Assembly (NCBI RefSeq): GCF_003030345.1
Contig: NZ_CP028158.1
Span: forward strand, 4,712,001-4,776,000
Direction of reading: 5' to 3'
Length of the DNA stretch: 64,000 bases
Origin: Plantactinospora sp. BC1
GTDB lineage: Bacteria; Actinomycetota; Actinomycetes; Mycobacteriales; Micromonosporaceae
The stretch's first letter is position 1, and each line of letters begins with the position of its first letter. This document shows, piece by piece, positions 11,719 to 20,206 of this stretch. The notes under the pieces are model-generated. The model had not been told where the DNA came from. It worked only from the letters and a program-made list of their open reading frames with translations, and ran no database searches. Position numbers and translations under genes: made by a program.

Positions 11719-12963
11719 GTGGGTGAAGGCGGCAGGGGCGTGGGTCGGTCGGGCGGCAGTGCCCACCGGCTGGGCCGGCAGCGGGGTGACTCTTCCGGCT
11801 ACCCGGATGCCGCAGCGGCGGCCGAGCAGGGGCCGCAGCGCTCCGACGGCGGCCGGCGGCGGCGCAACAGGTCGCGCGCGCCGCGCTGGGCCCGGGTCTG
11901 CACGATGCTCGGTGCCCTGCTGGTGCTGGTCAGCGGCGCCGGGCTGGTCGGCTTCGAGGCCGTGCTCGCCCGGTACGAGGGGTCGGTGCAGGAGGCCGAC
12001 CTCTTCGGCGACGAGGCGGCCGGCACGGTGCCGGAGAAGAAGTCGGACATCAAGGGCCCGTTGAACATCCTGCTGGTCGGGATCGACCCACGTACCAAGG
12101 AATGGTCGCCGCTGGCCGACTCGATCATGGTGCTGCACGTGAACGAGACGCTGGACTCGGCGTACCTCTTCTCGCTGCCCCGGGATTTGCTGGTGCGGAT
12201 TCCGGCCTTCGACAAGGCCGACTACCGGGGCGGTACGGAGAAGCTCAACGCCGCGATGGCGCACGGCAGCGAGGTGCCCGGCGAGAAGCTGCCGAGCGCG
12301 GCCCAGGGCTTCGAACTGCTCTCCAGGACCGTCTCGGAGGTCACCGGCATCGAGCGCTTCGACGCCGGGGCGATCATCAACTTCAACGGCTTCCAGAAGA
12401 TCGTCGACGCGATGGGCGGCGTCGACATGTACATCGACACGAACGTCAAGTCCGAACACCGCCAGCCGAACGGCAAGATGCGCACGCTGAAGCCGGGTGG
12501 TGGCGGTTACACCGGGCCGCAGGCGCAGTACCGCAAGGGTGACGCGCACCTGTCGGGCTGGCAGGCGCTGGACTACGTCCGGCAGCGGTACGGCCTGCCG
12601 AACGGTGACTACGACCGGCAGCGGCACCAGCAGCAGTTCGTCCGGGCCATGGCCGACCAGGCGCTGAGCAAGGACGTGGTGACCAATCCGATCAAGCTGG
12701 ACTCGGTGCTCCGGGCGGCCGGCGAGTCACTGATCTTCAACGGCCGTGGTCACGACCTGGTGGAGTTCGCCTTCGCGCTGCGCGGGCTCCGGTCGGACTC
12801 GATCCAGATGATCAAGCTGCCGGGCGGCGGGGTCACCCAGGGCGGCTCCTACCAGGGCGAGCGGTTCCAGCCGATCGCCGAGGAGTTCTTCGCCTCGATC
12901 AGGACCGGCACGGTCGACAGCTTCGTCATCAGCAACCCGGAACTCCTGAACAAGGCCAGGTAG
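11719..12963 (+). CDS. LCP (LytR-CpsA-Psr) family cell-wall glycopolymer ligase, copy 1
   Basis: LCP enzymes move lipid-linked glycopolymers onto peptidoglycan outside the membrane. The 414-residue protein has a basic cytoplasmic N-terminus (about 55 residues), one membrane helix (about 58-78) and an LCP domain from about residue 110: NILLVGID, DSIMVLHVN, FSLPRDLLV, KLNAAMAHG, and DYVRQRYGLPNGDYDRQRHQ. The conserved acidic and arginine residues of the active site are present. The GTG start matches the start of the next gene residue for residue (GEGGRGVGRS versus SEGGKGAGRS). The adjacent paralogue is highly similar, so this is a tandem duplication. Its position between atpD and atpC is unusual. 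Confidence 0.92.
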   Translation: MGEGGRGVGRSGGSAHRLGRQRGDSSGYPDAAAAAEQGPQRSDGGRRRRNRSRAPRWARVCTMLGALLVLVSGAGLVGFEAVLARYEGSVQEADLFGDEAAGTVPEKKSDIKGPLNILLVGIDPRTKEWSPLADSIMVLHVNETLDSAYLFSLPRDLLVRIPAFDKADYRGGTEKLNAAMAHGSEVPGEKLPSAAQGFELLSRTVSEVTGIERFDAGAIINFNGFQKIVDAMGGVDMYIDTNVKSEHRQPNGKMRTLKPGGGGYTGPQAQYRKGDAHLSGWQALDYVRQRYGLPNGDYDRQRHQQQFVRAMADQALSKDVVTNPIKLDSVLRAAGESLIFNGRGHDLVEFAFALRGLRSDSIQMIKLPGGGVTQGGSYQGERFQPIAEEFFASIRTGTVDSFVISNPELLNKAR

Positions 12964-12981
12964 CCGCCGCGCGGCGGAGTC

Positions 12982-13003
12982 GGCCGGGGAGCGGTCCCCG
13001 GCC
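12982..13003 (+). terminator. Hairpin after the first LCP gene
   Basis: A 9-bp GC-rich stem, GGCCGGGGA / TCCCCGGCC, with a GCGG loop lies 19 bp past the stop codon. It could terminate or attenuate read-through into the second LCP gene. There is no T-run. Confidence 0.5.
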
Positions 13004-13046
13004 GGCCCGGGTCGATCGGGTACCGGCGACGCAGGCACCAGGATCC

Positions 13047-13067
13047 ATCGTTAGTCTCTGCAACGAT
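13047..13067. promoter_or_regulatory. Inverted repeat upstream of the second LCP gene
   Basis: ATCGTT and AACGAT form perfect 6-bp arms separated by 9 bp in the only A/T-richer stretch between the two LCP genes, 68 bp before the start codon. It could be an operator or promoter element. No family assignment can be made. Confidence 0.35.
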
Positions 13068-13134
13068 TCCGCCCCGTCCGCCCGTCTCTATTGACGGGCG
13101 CAGAATTCGCGAGGCGCGCGACGGATGGAGACGC

Positions 13135-14391
13135 ATGAGCGAGGGTGGCAAGGGCGCTGGCCGGTCCACCAGCCGGACGGGTCGGCCGGCACGCGGCCGG
13201 GACGGCGGCGCCGGGCTGATCGACGACAGCTCGGTGGGCGACCTGTCCAGCGGCGGGCGGCCGATCAGGGAGGGTCGGCGCAGGAAGTCCGCCGTCCCGA
13301 CCTGGGCCCGGCTCTGCACGATCTTCGGTGCCGTACTGGTGGTGCTCAGCGGCGGCGTGCTGGTCGGCCTGGAGGCGGTGCTGGCCCGCTTCGAGGGCGC
13401 GGTGACCGAGGAGGACCTCTTCGGCGACCAGGCCGCCGGGGCACCGGCGGCGGAGAAGAGGGCCGACATCAAGGGCCCGTTGAACATCCTGCTGGTCGGC
13501 ATCGACCCGCGTAAGCCGGAGACGCCGCCGCTGGCCGACTCGATCATGGTCCTGCACGTGACCGAGACGCTGGACTCGGCGTACCTCTTCTCGCTTCCCC
13601 GGGACCTGCTGGTCGACATCCCCCGCTTCGACAAGGCCGACTTCCCGGGCGACCGGACGAAGCTGAACGCCGCGATGTCGTACGGCAGCAAGGTGCCCGG
13701 CGAGAAGCTGCCGAGCGCGGCCCAGGGCTTCGAGCTGCTCTCCCTGACGGTGTCGAAGGTGACCGGGATCAAGCGGTTCGACGCGGGCGCGATCATCAAC
13801 TTCGGCGGCTTCCTGAAGATCGTCGACGCGATGGGCGGCGTCACGATGTACATCGACCAGAACGTCAAGTCGGAGCACCGCCGCCCGGACGGTACGCACC
13901 GGACGTTGAAGCCCGGCGGTGGCGGCTACCTCGGCCCGCAGGCGCAGTACAAGAAGGGCACCCGGCACCTGGAGGGCTGGCAGGCGCTGGACTACGTCCG
14001 GCAGCGGTACCCGGAGAACGGGGTGACCGACGGTGACTACGGCCGGCAGCGGCACCAGCAGCAGTTCGTCCGGGCCATGGCCGACCAGGCGCTGAGCAAG
14101 GACGTGGTGACCAACCCGATCAAGCTGGACAAGGTGATCCGGGCGGCCGGCAAGTCGCTGATCTTCAGTGGTCGCGGGCACAAGCTGATCGACTTCGGCT
14201 TCGCGCTGCGTAACCTGAGGTCGGACTCGATCCAGATGATCAAACTGCCGGGCGGTGGTGTCGGCACCGGCAGCAACTACAAGGGTGAGCGGCTACAGCC
14301 GATCGCGAGCGAGTTCTTCGCCTCGATCAGGGCGGGCACGGTGGACAGCTTCGTGATCAACAATCCGGAGTTGTTGAACAAGCTCAAGTGA
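13135..14391 (+). CDS. LCP (LytR-CpsA-Psr) family cell-wall glycopolymer ligase, copy 2
   Basis: A 418-residue close paralogue of the preceding gene. Architecture is the same: basic N-terminus, one membrane helix (about residues 60-80), then the LCP domain with NILLVGIDPRKPE, DSIMVLHVTETLDSAYLFS, LPRDLLVDIP and DYVRQRYPENGVTDGDYGRQ. Differences cluster in the N-terminal region and around the central loop. Retention of every active-site motif argues that both copies work, perhaps on different polymers or under different conditions. The ATG follows ATGGAGACGC. A 14-bp tandem repeat and the atpC leader hairpin follow the stop. Confidence 0.92.
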   Translation: MSEGGKGAGRSTSRTGRPARGRDGGAGLIDDSSVGDLSSGGRPIREGRRRKSAVPTWARLCTIFGAVLVVLSGGVLVGLEAVLARFEGAVTEEDLFGDQAAGAPAAEKRADIKGPLNILLVGIDPRKPETPPLADSIMVLHVTETLDSAYLFSLPRDLLVDIPRFDKADFPGDRTKLNAAMSYGSKVPGEKLPSAAQGFELLSLTVSKVTGIKRFDAGAIINFGGFLKIVDAMGGVTMYIDQNVKSEHRRPDGTHRTLKPGGGGYLGPQAQYKKGTRHLEGWQALDYVRQRYPENGVTDGDYGRQRHQQQFVRAMADQALSKDVVTNPIKLDKVIRAAGKSLIFSGRGHKLIDFGFALRNLRSDSIQMIKLPGGGVGTGSNYKGERLQPIASEFFASIRAGTVDSFVINNPELLNKLK

Positions 14392-14398
14392 GCGGCCC

Positions 14399-14429
14399 CG
14401 GACGGAGCCACCCGGACGGAGCCACCCGG
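14399..14429. repeat. 14-bp tandem repeat just after the second LCP gene
   Basis: CGGACGGAGCCACC occurs twice head to tail (14399-14412 and 14413-14426) with a third partial start, beginning 7 bp past the stop codon. Confidence 0.75.
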
Positions 14430-14435
14430 CTGGGG

Positions 14436-14480
14436 GCGGCGGCGGGAGCCGGACTAGACTTTCCACAATCCCGCCGCCGC
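14436..14480 (+). promoter_or_regulatory. atpC leader: inverted repeat enclosing a -10-like box
   Basis: GCGGCGGCGGGA (14436-14447) and TCCCGCCGCCGC (14469-14480) are perfect 12-bp arms around a 21-nt loop. The loop holds TAGACT (14455-14460), a good actinobacterial -10 box. The right arm ends two bases before the AAGGAG of atpC. This could be the terminator of the LCP transcript, a binding site over the atpC promoter, or both. Confidence 0.55.
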
Positions 14481-14494
14481 AGCAAGGAGACAGC

Positions 14495-14776
14495 GTGGCA
14501 CAGCTTCAGGTCGAACTCGTCGCCGTCGAGGAAAAGATCTGGACGGGCGAGGCCGAGATGGTCGTCGCACGGACGACCGAGGGCGAGCTCGGAGTGCTGC
14601 CGGGACACGCGCCGCTGCTCGGGCAGCTCGCCGAGCCCGGTCAGGTACGCATCAAGTTGGCCGGCGGCGAGCAGTTGACCTACGACGTCAACGGCGGCTT
14701 CCTCTCGGTGACCGGAGCCGGTGTCACGGTCCTGGCCGAGAGCGCCAGCCCGGTGACCGAGTCCACGAGCCGCTGA
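14495..14776 (+). CDS. atpC: ATP synthase F1 subunit epsilon (short form)
   Basis: Central-stalk subunit. The 93-residue protein has the complete N-terminal beta-sandwich (GELGVLPGHAPLLGQL, GGEQLTYDVNGGFLSV) but almost none of the C-terminal helical hairpin that makes E. coli epsilon 139 residues long and allows it to inhibit ATP hydrolysis. The GTG start has AAGGAG upstream. The gene is 3 kb from atpD, beyond a strong terminator and two LCP genes, and has its own probable promoter, so it may be expressed separately from the rest of the complex. Confidence 0.93.
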   Translation: MAQLQVELVAVEEKIWTGEAEMVVARTTEGELGVLPGHAPLLGQLAEPGQVRIKLAGGEQLTYDVNGGFLSVTGAGVTVLAESASPVTESTSR

Positions 14777-14788
14777 CCCGACACGTCG

Positions 14789-15229
14789 ATGCTGGTCTTG
14801 CGTTGGATCGGAATCGGCGTCCTGGTGCTGCTCCTCGCGGTTGCGGCACTCTTCGTCCGGCGTGCCCTGATGACCCGTTCCGGCGGCATCATCCGGCTCA
14901 GCGTGCGGGTCTCGACGATCCTCGACGGCCGTGGCTGGTCGCCGGGCTTCGCCCGGTTCGCCGAGACCGAACTCCGCTGGTACCGGATGTTCAGCTTCGC
15001 GCTCCGGCCGAAGCGGGTGCTCTCCCGGCGTGGCCTCGCGGTGGAGCGTCGGCGGCTGCCCGAGGGGCAGGAGCGGCTCATCATGCCCGCCGACTGGGTG
15101 ATCCTGCGATGTGTCAGTCACCAGGCGCCCGTGGAGATCGCGATGGCGAAGTCCACGGTCACCGGCTTTCTCTCCTGGCTCGAGTCCGCCCCTCCGGGGG
15201 CGGTTTCTCATTTGGTCCTCCGGGACTGA
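14789..15229 (+). CDS. DUF2550 family membrane-anchored protein
   Basis: A 146-residue protein with one N-terminal membrane helix (about residues 5-25) followed by a basic cytoplasmic domain containing WYRMFSFALRPKRVLSRRGL. The DUF2550 family is typically found right after atpC in actinobacteria, as here (12 bp gap). Its function is unknown. Conservation of the pairing suggests a role near the ATP synthase or membrane, but nothing in the sequence shows an activity. Confidence 0.85.
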   Translation: MLVLRWIGIGVLVLLLAVAALFVRRALMTRSGGIIRLSVRVSTILDGRGWSPGFARFAETELRWYRMFSFALRPKRVLSRRGLAVERRRLPEGQERLIMPADWVILRCVSHQAPVEIAMAKSTVTGFLSWLESAPPGAVSHLVLRD

Positions 15230-15251
15230 TGCTCCTACCCGACTGAGCGCG

Positions 15252-15281
15252 GCCCCGGTGTCGACCCGGTGCGGCCGGGGC
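15252..15281. terminator. Hairpin between convergent genes
   Basis: GCCCCGG (15252-15258) and CCGGGGC (15275-15281) form a 7-bp stem between the DUF2550 gene and the convergent methyltransferase gene. Confidence 0.4.
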
Positions 15282-15289
15282 GAGCGCGA

Positions 15290-15979
15290 TCAGGGGCGGC
15301 TCGGCTCCGGCCCGCGCGAGACCGGACGGGTTCCGGGCCGGACCGGTCCGGGGTGCCGGCCGGGTCCGCCGCGCTCCTCGACGGCCGGCTGCCGGATCGG
15401 CCGCCGGCAGTGGTAGACCACCGCGGGTGGCAGGTTGGCCCAGACCGTACCCCCGACCACGACCTCCTCGAAGAGTTCCCGCAGGTTGCGGTGCAGTCGC
15501 CGGGCCGGTGGCGACCAGCGGGCGTGCTGGTAGGCGAAGGTGGTGAAGACGCCGTCGTCGGCGAGCGCCGCGACGACGGCGGCGAGGATCTCCCGCTGCC
15601 GCTGCGCGGTGAAGACGGCCCAGGGCAGTCCGCTGACGATCACCTGGGCCGGCGGCAGGTTCCGTTCGGAGAGCAGCCCGGCCAGTGCCCCGGCGTCGGC
15701 CTGGAGTACGTCGACCGCCGGATGCTCCCGGGCCAGCCGGTCGGCGAAGGTGGCGTTGACCTCCACCGCGAGGTGCCGGCCCTGGCCGGCGAGCCGGCGC
15801 TGGATCACCCGGGTGAACGCCCCGGTCCCGGGGCCGAGTTCGACCACCAGGGGTTGCCCGCTCCGGGGGATCGTCGCGGTGATCCGCTCGGCGAGCGGTG
15901 TTCCGCTGGGTGCGATGGCACCGACCGCCCGGGGGTCACGGGCCAACTGGGCCAAAAACGAGATCATCTCGGTGGGCAC
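15290..15979 (-). CDS. Class I SAM-dependent methyltransferase (phospholipid N-methyltransferase/KsgA-like)
   Basis: A 229-residue protein. The SAM-binding motif VELGPGTGAFTRVIQ is at about residues 45-60 and the adenine-pocket acid in LAVEVNATFADRL. A VDVLQADA segment and IVSGLPWAVF (a variant of the NPPY-type motif) follow. The opening ISFLAQLARDPRAVGAIAPSG resembles PmtA-type phospholipid or rRNA adenine-type methyltransferases. The substrate cannot be decided. The last 35 residues are Pro/Arg/Gly-rich and probably disordered. The GTG start sits 6 bp after a TAGCTT box, so the mRNA may be leaderless. Confidence 0.8.
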   Translation of the reverse strand: MPTEMISFLAQLARDPRAVGAIAPSGTPLAERITATIPRSGQPLVVELGPGTGAFTRVIQRRLAGQGRHLAVEVNATFADRLAREHPAVDVLQADAGALAGLLSERNLPPAQVIVSGLPWAVFTAQRQREILAAVVAALADDGVFTTFAYQHARWSPPARRLHRNLRELFEEVVVGGTVWANLPPAVVYHCRRPIRQPAVEERGGPGRHPGPVRPGTRPVSRGPEPSRP

Positions 15980-16109
15980 GGACCGAAGCTAGGCGACGTG
16001 ATCAATCTTCGACGTCGTTCGGCCGGTCGGTGTACCGGCCACTCGGAGGAGGCGCCGTGACCGGTGGCAGGAGTCGCAGCCGGAGTCGCGGCTCCGTATC
16101 GTTGCCGGC

Positions 16110-17342
16110 GTGCGGGGACGGCGGAGATGGTGGCCCGATGTGCTGATGGGCCTGGTCGGCGGCGCCTTCGGGCTGGTCAAACTTGGCTGGCCCGTGGTGC
16201 AGAGCAGACCGTTGCCACTGCTGGTGACGGTGGCCGCCGGACTGATCCTGGTGGCGGCCCGCCGCTGGCCCTGGCCGGTACTGCTGATCGAGTGCCTGCT
16301 GCTCAGCTCCGCCAACTGGACCGCACCGCTGGGCGGCGACGTCGCCCAGTTCGGCGCCCTGACCGCGCTCGGGATCATCGCGTACGCCGCCAACTGGCCG
16401 GCCACCGCCGTGGCGCTGGGGCTGTCGTACGCGGCGTCGCTGGTGCACCTGATCGGCCCGGACAGCGAGGGGCTGCTCCCCGGGCAGCAGGGCTTCGTCC
16501 AGCTCGCCGGCTTCTTCGGGATCTCCGTCGCCCCGGTCGCCCTGGCCCGCTACCTCGGCGGGGTGCGCCGGGTGGCCCAGTCGGCCGAGGAGCGCGCCCG
16601 GGAGGTGGAGGCGCAGCAGGAGGTGCAGACCCGGGCCGCGCGGCTGGCCGAGCGGGCCGCCATCGCCCGTGACCTGCACGACATCGTCGCGCACCACGTG
16701 GGAGCGATCGCGTTGCAGGCCGGCGCGGCGCAGTACGCGGCCCGGCGTACCGGCCGGGTGGACGACGCCGTGCAAGCGCTGGGGGAGTTGCGGGTCACCG
16801 CCGGCCAGGTGCTCGACGAGCTGCGGGCGCTGCTGGAGGTGCTGCGTGACCCGGACGCGATCGTGGCGGGCGGGCCGCCGATCGAGCCCGAGCAGTTGAT
16901 CATGGATGCGGAGCAGCGGGTCCGGGCGGCCGGGGTGGCGGTAGAGATGAACCTGGCCAGCGACGTGGGCGAGGCGCCGCTGGTGGTGCGTACCACCGCC
17001 GCCCGGGTGGTGCAGGAGGGGCTGACGAACACGCTCAAGCACGCCGGACCGGGCACGACCGCCTCGGTCGACATCCGGCCGGACGGCACCGGCCTGCTGG
17101 TCGAGGTGCTCGACAACGGCCCGGAACAGCCCCGGCCGTCGCTGCTGCCGCCCTCCGGGCACGGACTGGCCGGCATGCGCGAACGGGTCCGGCTGCTCGG
17201 CGGCACGCTGCTCGCCGGCCCCACCGGCAGCGGCGGCTGGCGGCTCGCCGCGCACCTGCCGATCCGGGAGAAGACCGCGGCGATCTGCGCGAAGCCGACG
17301 ACCCGGGCCGTGGACGCGGAGCCGACCGGGCGGTCCCGGTGA
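16110..17342 (+). CDS. NarL-family sensor histidine kinase
   Basis: A 410-residue membrane kinase. The N-terminal half has about five short hydrophobic helices (residues 8-150) and no large external sensor domain. A coiled segment then leads to a HisKA_3 dimerisation/phosphoacceptor domain with His190 in IARDLHDIVAHHVGAIALQ. The C-terminal HATPase_c domain has VQEGLTNTLKHAG (N box), EVLDNGPE and GHGLAGMRERVRLLGG (G box). The GTG lies 7 bp after TATCGT. Its stop overlaps the start of the response regulator, forming a two-component operon. The stimulus is unknown. Confidence 0.92.
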   Translation: MRGRRRWWPDVLMGLVGGAFGLVKLGWPVVQSRPLPLLVTVAAGLILVAARRWPWPVLLIECLLLSSANWTAPLGGDVAQFGALTALGIIAYAANWPATAVALGLSYAASLVHLIGPDSEGLLPGQQGFVQLAGFFGISVAPVALARYLGGVRRVAQSAEERAREVEAQQEVQTRAARLAERAAIARDLHDIVAHHVGAIALQAGAAQYAARRTGRVDDAVQALGELRVTAGQVLDELRALLEVLRDPDAIVAGGPPIEPEQLIMDAEQRVRAAGVAVEMNLASDVGEAPLVVRTTAARVVQEGLTNTLKHAGPGTTASVDIRPDGTGLLVEVLDNGPEQPRPSLLPPSGHGLAGMRERVRLLGGTLLAGPTGSGGWRLAAHLPIREKTAAICAKPTTRAVDAEPTGRSR

Positions 17343-18094
17343 CCGTACGAGTCCTGGTCGTCGACGACCAGGCCCTGGTCCGGGCCGGCGTGACCCTGCT
17401 GCTGCGTACCGCCGGCGGGTTCGACATCGTCGGCGAGGCCGGCGACGGGCGGGAGGCGGTTCGGCTGGCCGAGCGGCTCCGCCCGGACGTGGTGCTGATG
17501 GACCTGCGGATGCCCCGGATGGACGGCATCGAGGCGACCCGGCGGATCCTCGACCAGCACCCGGCGACCCGGGTGCTGGTGCTGACCACCTTCGCCGACG
17601 ACGCCAACATCTACGGGGCGCTCGGCGCCGGTGCGATCGGTTACCTGGTCAAGGACGGCGCCCCGGAGGATCTGGTGGACGCGGTCGGCCGGGCGGCCCG
17701 GGGCGAGCCGCTGCTCGCGCCGGCCGTACTGGCCCGGATCGTGCACCGGGCGTTGCAGGCGCACACCGAGGACACCGAGCGCGGCTCGGAGGACGTACGC
17801 CCGTCGGGGCGCCGGCTGCTCAGCGGCCGGGAGCGCGAGGTGCTGGCCCTGGTCGGCGCCGGGCTCTCCAACGCCGAGATCGCCGCCCGGATGCACCTGG
17901 GGGTCACCACCGTCAAGACGCACGTCTCGGCGGCGATGGAGAAGCTCGGGCTGCGCAACCGGGTCCAGGCCGCGGTGGTGGCGCACCGGCTCGGTCTGGT
18001 CGACGACGACTTCCGGCCGATCGTCCTGGACGGGCCGGGCCGGGACGAGAGCCCCTCCGGCGCCGCCGGTGCCGTCCCGCCGGGGCTCCGGTGA
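17339..18094 (+). CDS. NarL/FixJ-family response regulator
   Basis: A 251-residue DNA-binding partner of the upstream kinase; start and stop codons overlap by 4 bp. The receiver domain has VVDDQALVRAG and the phospho-acceptor Asp55 in VVLMDLRMPRMDG, followed by the conserved Thr (VLTTF) and Lys (YLVKDGAPE). The LuxR-type helix-turn-helix at about residues 165-225 reads LSGREREVLALVGAGLSNAE, then AARMHLGVTTVKTHVS. The last 20 residues are Gly/Pro/Ala-rich. Target genes cannot be predicted. Confidence 0.95.
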   Translation: MTVRVLVVDDQALVRAGVTLLLRTAGGFDIVGEAGDGREAVRLAERLRPDVVLMDLRMPRMDGIEATRRILDQHPATRVLVLTTFADDANIYGALGAGAIGYLVKDGAPEDLVDAVGRAARGEPLLAPAVLARIVHRALQAHTEDTERGSEDVRPSGRRLLSGREREVLALVGAGLSNAEIAARMHLGVTTVKTHVSAAMEKLGLRNRVQAAVVAHRLGLVDDDFRPIVLDGPGRDESPSGAAGAVPPGLR

Positions 18095-18206
18095 TCCCGA
18101 CGGGGTCTGCCCCTAGGGGCCGACGGTCGGGAACCGGCCAGTCGGCGGAGCCGGTGCGGCTTGCGGCACGACGCCGACCGGTGGACGTACCGGGCACGGT
18201 GTAGGG

Positions 18207-19073
18207 GTGGATCCCGCCGTCGGACTCGTCGACCGGCTCACCGGCCTGCCGCCGGGCTGGTTGTATCTGGCCGCCGGGGCGCTGCTCGCCGCCGAGGTGG
18301 GCGTGCTGGCCGGCATCCTGGTGCCGGCCGCCGGCACGATGCTGGCGATCGGACTGCTCGCCCGGAGCGGCTATCTGGACCTGGTCACCGCGCTGGTCGT
18401 CTGCACCGTGGCCGCCTTCGCCGGTGACCAGCTCGGCTATCTGCACGGCCGGCTGGCCGGCGCCCGGGTCCGGGCCGGTCGGCTCGCCCGGTGGATCGGT
18501 GTCGAGCGCTGGCGACGGGCCGAGGCGTTGGTCCTCGACCGGGGCGGCCCCGCGATCCTGCTCGGCCGGTGGCGGGCGTTCGGGCGTACCCTCGTGGCCC
18601 GGGTGGCCGGCGCGGCCGGAGTGCCGTACCGGCGGTTCGTGCTCTTCAACGCGGTCGGGGTCGCGGTCTGGGTGCCCGGCACCGTCCTGCTCGGCTACGG
18701 GGTCGGGATCTCCTACGCCGGGCTCACCGCCGTGGTCGGGCCGGTCGCCGGGCTGGTGCTGGTGGCCACCGCCGTGGTGGCGGCCGGGGGCTGGCTGCAC
18801 CGTCGGCTCCGGGCCGGCCCGTCCGGGTACCCCGCAGGCCGGTCCCGGCCCGCCGGTGGCGCTCGACCGGCCGCTCCGGGCCGGGGTGGCCGGCAGCCGC
18901 GTCGGGGCGCGCCGAGGTCCGGGCCGGCGGTGCGGGCCCTGCCCCGACGGCTCCGGTCGGCCCGCTTCTCCCCGCTGCGGCAGCCGCCCCGGCCGACCGG
19001 TCCGGCGGGACGGCGGCGTGCCCCGGGCGGCCGGGAGACGCCGGGCCGGTCAGCCGCCGGGGACGGGGAGTGA
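18207..19073 (+). CDS. DedA/SNARE-associated family membrane protein
   Basis: A 288-residue integral membrane protein of the DedA (VTT) superfamily, whose members act in lipid scrambling or envelope homeostasis. Family features include LVPAAGTMLAIGLLARSGYL, FAGDQLGYLHGR, and the GRWRAFGRTLVARVAGAAGV motif with conserved arginines; helices then continue to about residue 200. The last 85 residues are Arg/Pro/Gly-rich and look disordered. The end overlaps the convergent VOC gene by 24 bp. The GTG at 18207 is chosen because it is the only candidate upstream of the first helix. Confidence 0.85.
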   Translation: MDPAVGLVDRLTGLPPGWLYLAAGALLAAEVGVLAGILVPAAGTMLAIGLLARSGYLDLVTALVVCTVAAFAGDQLGYLHGRLAGARVRAGRLARWIGVERWRRAEALVLDRGGPAILLGRWRAFGRTLVARVAGAAGVPYRRFVLFNAVGVAVWVPGTVLLGYGVGISYAGLTAVVGPVAGLVLVATAVVAAGGWLHRRLRAGPSGYPAGRSRPAGGARPAAPGRGGRQPRRGAPRSGPAVRALPRRLRSARFSPLRQPPRPTGPAGRRRAPGGRETPGRSAAGDGE

Positions 19074-19547
19074 CGAGGCGCAGAGTTCCACCTCGTACCC
19101 GGAACCGTCGGTCAGGTAGCCGGCGTAGCTCTGCGGCCCGCCCGCGTACGGGTGGCGGTCGGCGAAGAGCAGCGACCAGCCGTACCCGGGGGCCAGCGCG
19201 ACCAGCCGGTCCACGGCGGCGGGCGGGCCGGCGTGGAAGGCCAGGTGGTTGAGGCCCGGCGCGAGCCGGTCGTGTCGCCGGGAGGAGAGCGCCGGGGACT
19301 CCTCCAGCACCAGGTAGGTCGGGCCGTGCCGCCAGGATCGGCCCGCCGGCCAGCTCTGGTACGCCGTCCAGCCCAGCTCGCCGAGCAGCCACCCCCAGCT
19401 CGTGGCGGCCCGGTCGAGGTCCGGCACCCAGATCTCCACGTGGTGCAGCCCGCCGGACGGGCCGGGCGGGTGGTCCGGGGTCACGCCGCCCGGGGCGTCA
19501 CCGGACTCGGCCGGGTCAGCGCCCGCCACCCGGCACCCATAGCACAT
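19050..19547 (-). CDS. VOC (glyoxalase-fold) family protein
   Basis: A single-module VOC metalloenzyme-like protein; substrate unknown. The fold signatures are LHHVEIWVPDLDRAATSWGW, GLNHLAFHA and GYEVELC, with His in HHVEI, His in LNHLAFH and Glu in YEVELC as possible metal ligands. The ATG at 19547 overlaps the adenosyltransferase gene by 32 bp. GTG codons at 19529 and 19484 are alternatives, and the domain itself begins only after the last of these. The arrangement indicates an operon with the cobalamin adenosyltransferase. Confidence 0.8.
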   Translation of the reverse strand: MCYGCRVAGADPAESGDAPGGVTPDHPPGPSGGLHHVEIWVPDLDRAATSWGWLLGELGWTAYQSWPAGRSWRHGPTYLVLEESPALSSRRHDRLAPGLNHLAFHAGPPAAVDRLVALAPGYGWSLLFADRHPYAGGPQSYAGYLTDGSGYEVELCASSLPVPGG

Positions 19548-20088
19548 CGCCGGCCGGATTCGCGGTTCTTGCCAGGATGAAGAGCAGATCCGAGAGACGG
19601 TTGAGATACTTTGCCGGGAGAGGGCTGGTTCGATCTGGTTCTGCGCTGACCAGGGCCCATGCCGAGCGCTCGGCCCGCCGGGCGGTGGTGCGGGCCACGT
19701 GCAGCAGGGCCGCTCCCGGAGTGCCGCCGGGCAGGACGAAGGAGTCGAGTTTGGCCAGTCGCGCGTTGTACCGGTCGCACCACTCCTCCAGGCGCGCCAC
19801 GTACTCCTCGGTGACCCGCAGCGGCGGGTACGCCGGCTCCGGCTCGACCGGGGTGGCGAGGTCGGCGCCGACGTCGAAGAGGTCGTTCTGGATCGTGCCG
19901 AGCACGGCGCGGACGTCCTCGTCGAGCTGGCCGAGGGCCAGCGCCACCCCGAGGGAGGCGTTGCACTCGTCGACGTCGGCGTACGCGCCGATCCGCGGGC
20001 CGGTCTTCGGGACCTCTTCGTTGTTGCTGAGCCTGGTCGTGCCGGCGTCGCCGGTCCTGGTGTAGATGCGGGTGAGGTGGACGGCCAT
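19516..20088 (-). CDS. Cob(I)alamin adenosyltransferase, PduO type
   Basis: Transfers adenosyl from ATP to cob(I)alamin to make coenzyme B12. The 190-residue protein starts at the ATG at 20088, giving the family N-terminus [20 protein letters not shown], the ATP-binding segment. Later signatures include [32 protein letters not shown]-type sequence with the conserved Arg residues, and [14 protein letters not shown]. Lengthening the frame upstream would add non-homologous residues that belong to murA territory. It is divergent from murA, whose probable promoter lies 110 bp away. Confidence 0.93.
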   Translation of the reverse strand: MAVHLTRIYTRTGDAGTTRLSNNEEVPKTGPRIGAYADVDECNASLGVALALGQLDEDVRAVLGTIQNDLFDVGADLATPVEPEPAYPPLRVTEEYVARLEEWCDRYNARLAKLDSFVLPGGTPGAALLHVARTTARRAERSAWALVSAEPDRTSPLPAKYLNRLSDLLFILARTANPAGDVLWVPGGGR

Positions 20089-20193
20089 GACGAACAGCGT
20101 ACGGACGTCGACGGCGGCCGAGACGGCCCGGCCCGAGCCGGGTACGGGGCAGGGCTGGCCCGACGGCACCGGGCCGGGTGGGGCGGACGACTC

Positions 20194-20199
20194 TACGAT
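20194..20199 (+). promoter_or_regulatory. -10 box of a leaderless murA transcript
   Basis: TACGAT ends seven bases before the murA GTG at 20207, the spacing expected if transcription starts at the start codon. This supports that start over the in-frame ATG at 20087. Confidence 0.5.
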
Positions 20200-20206
20200 T
20201 TGCGAC

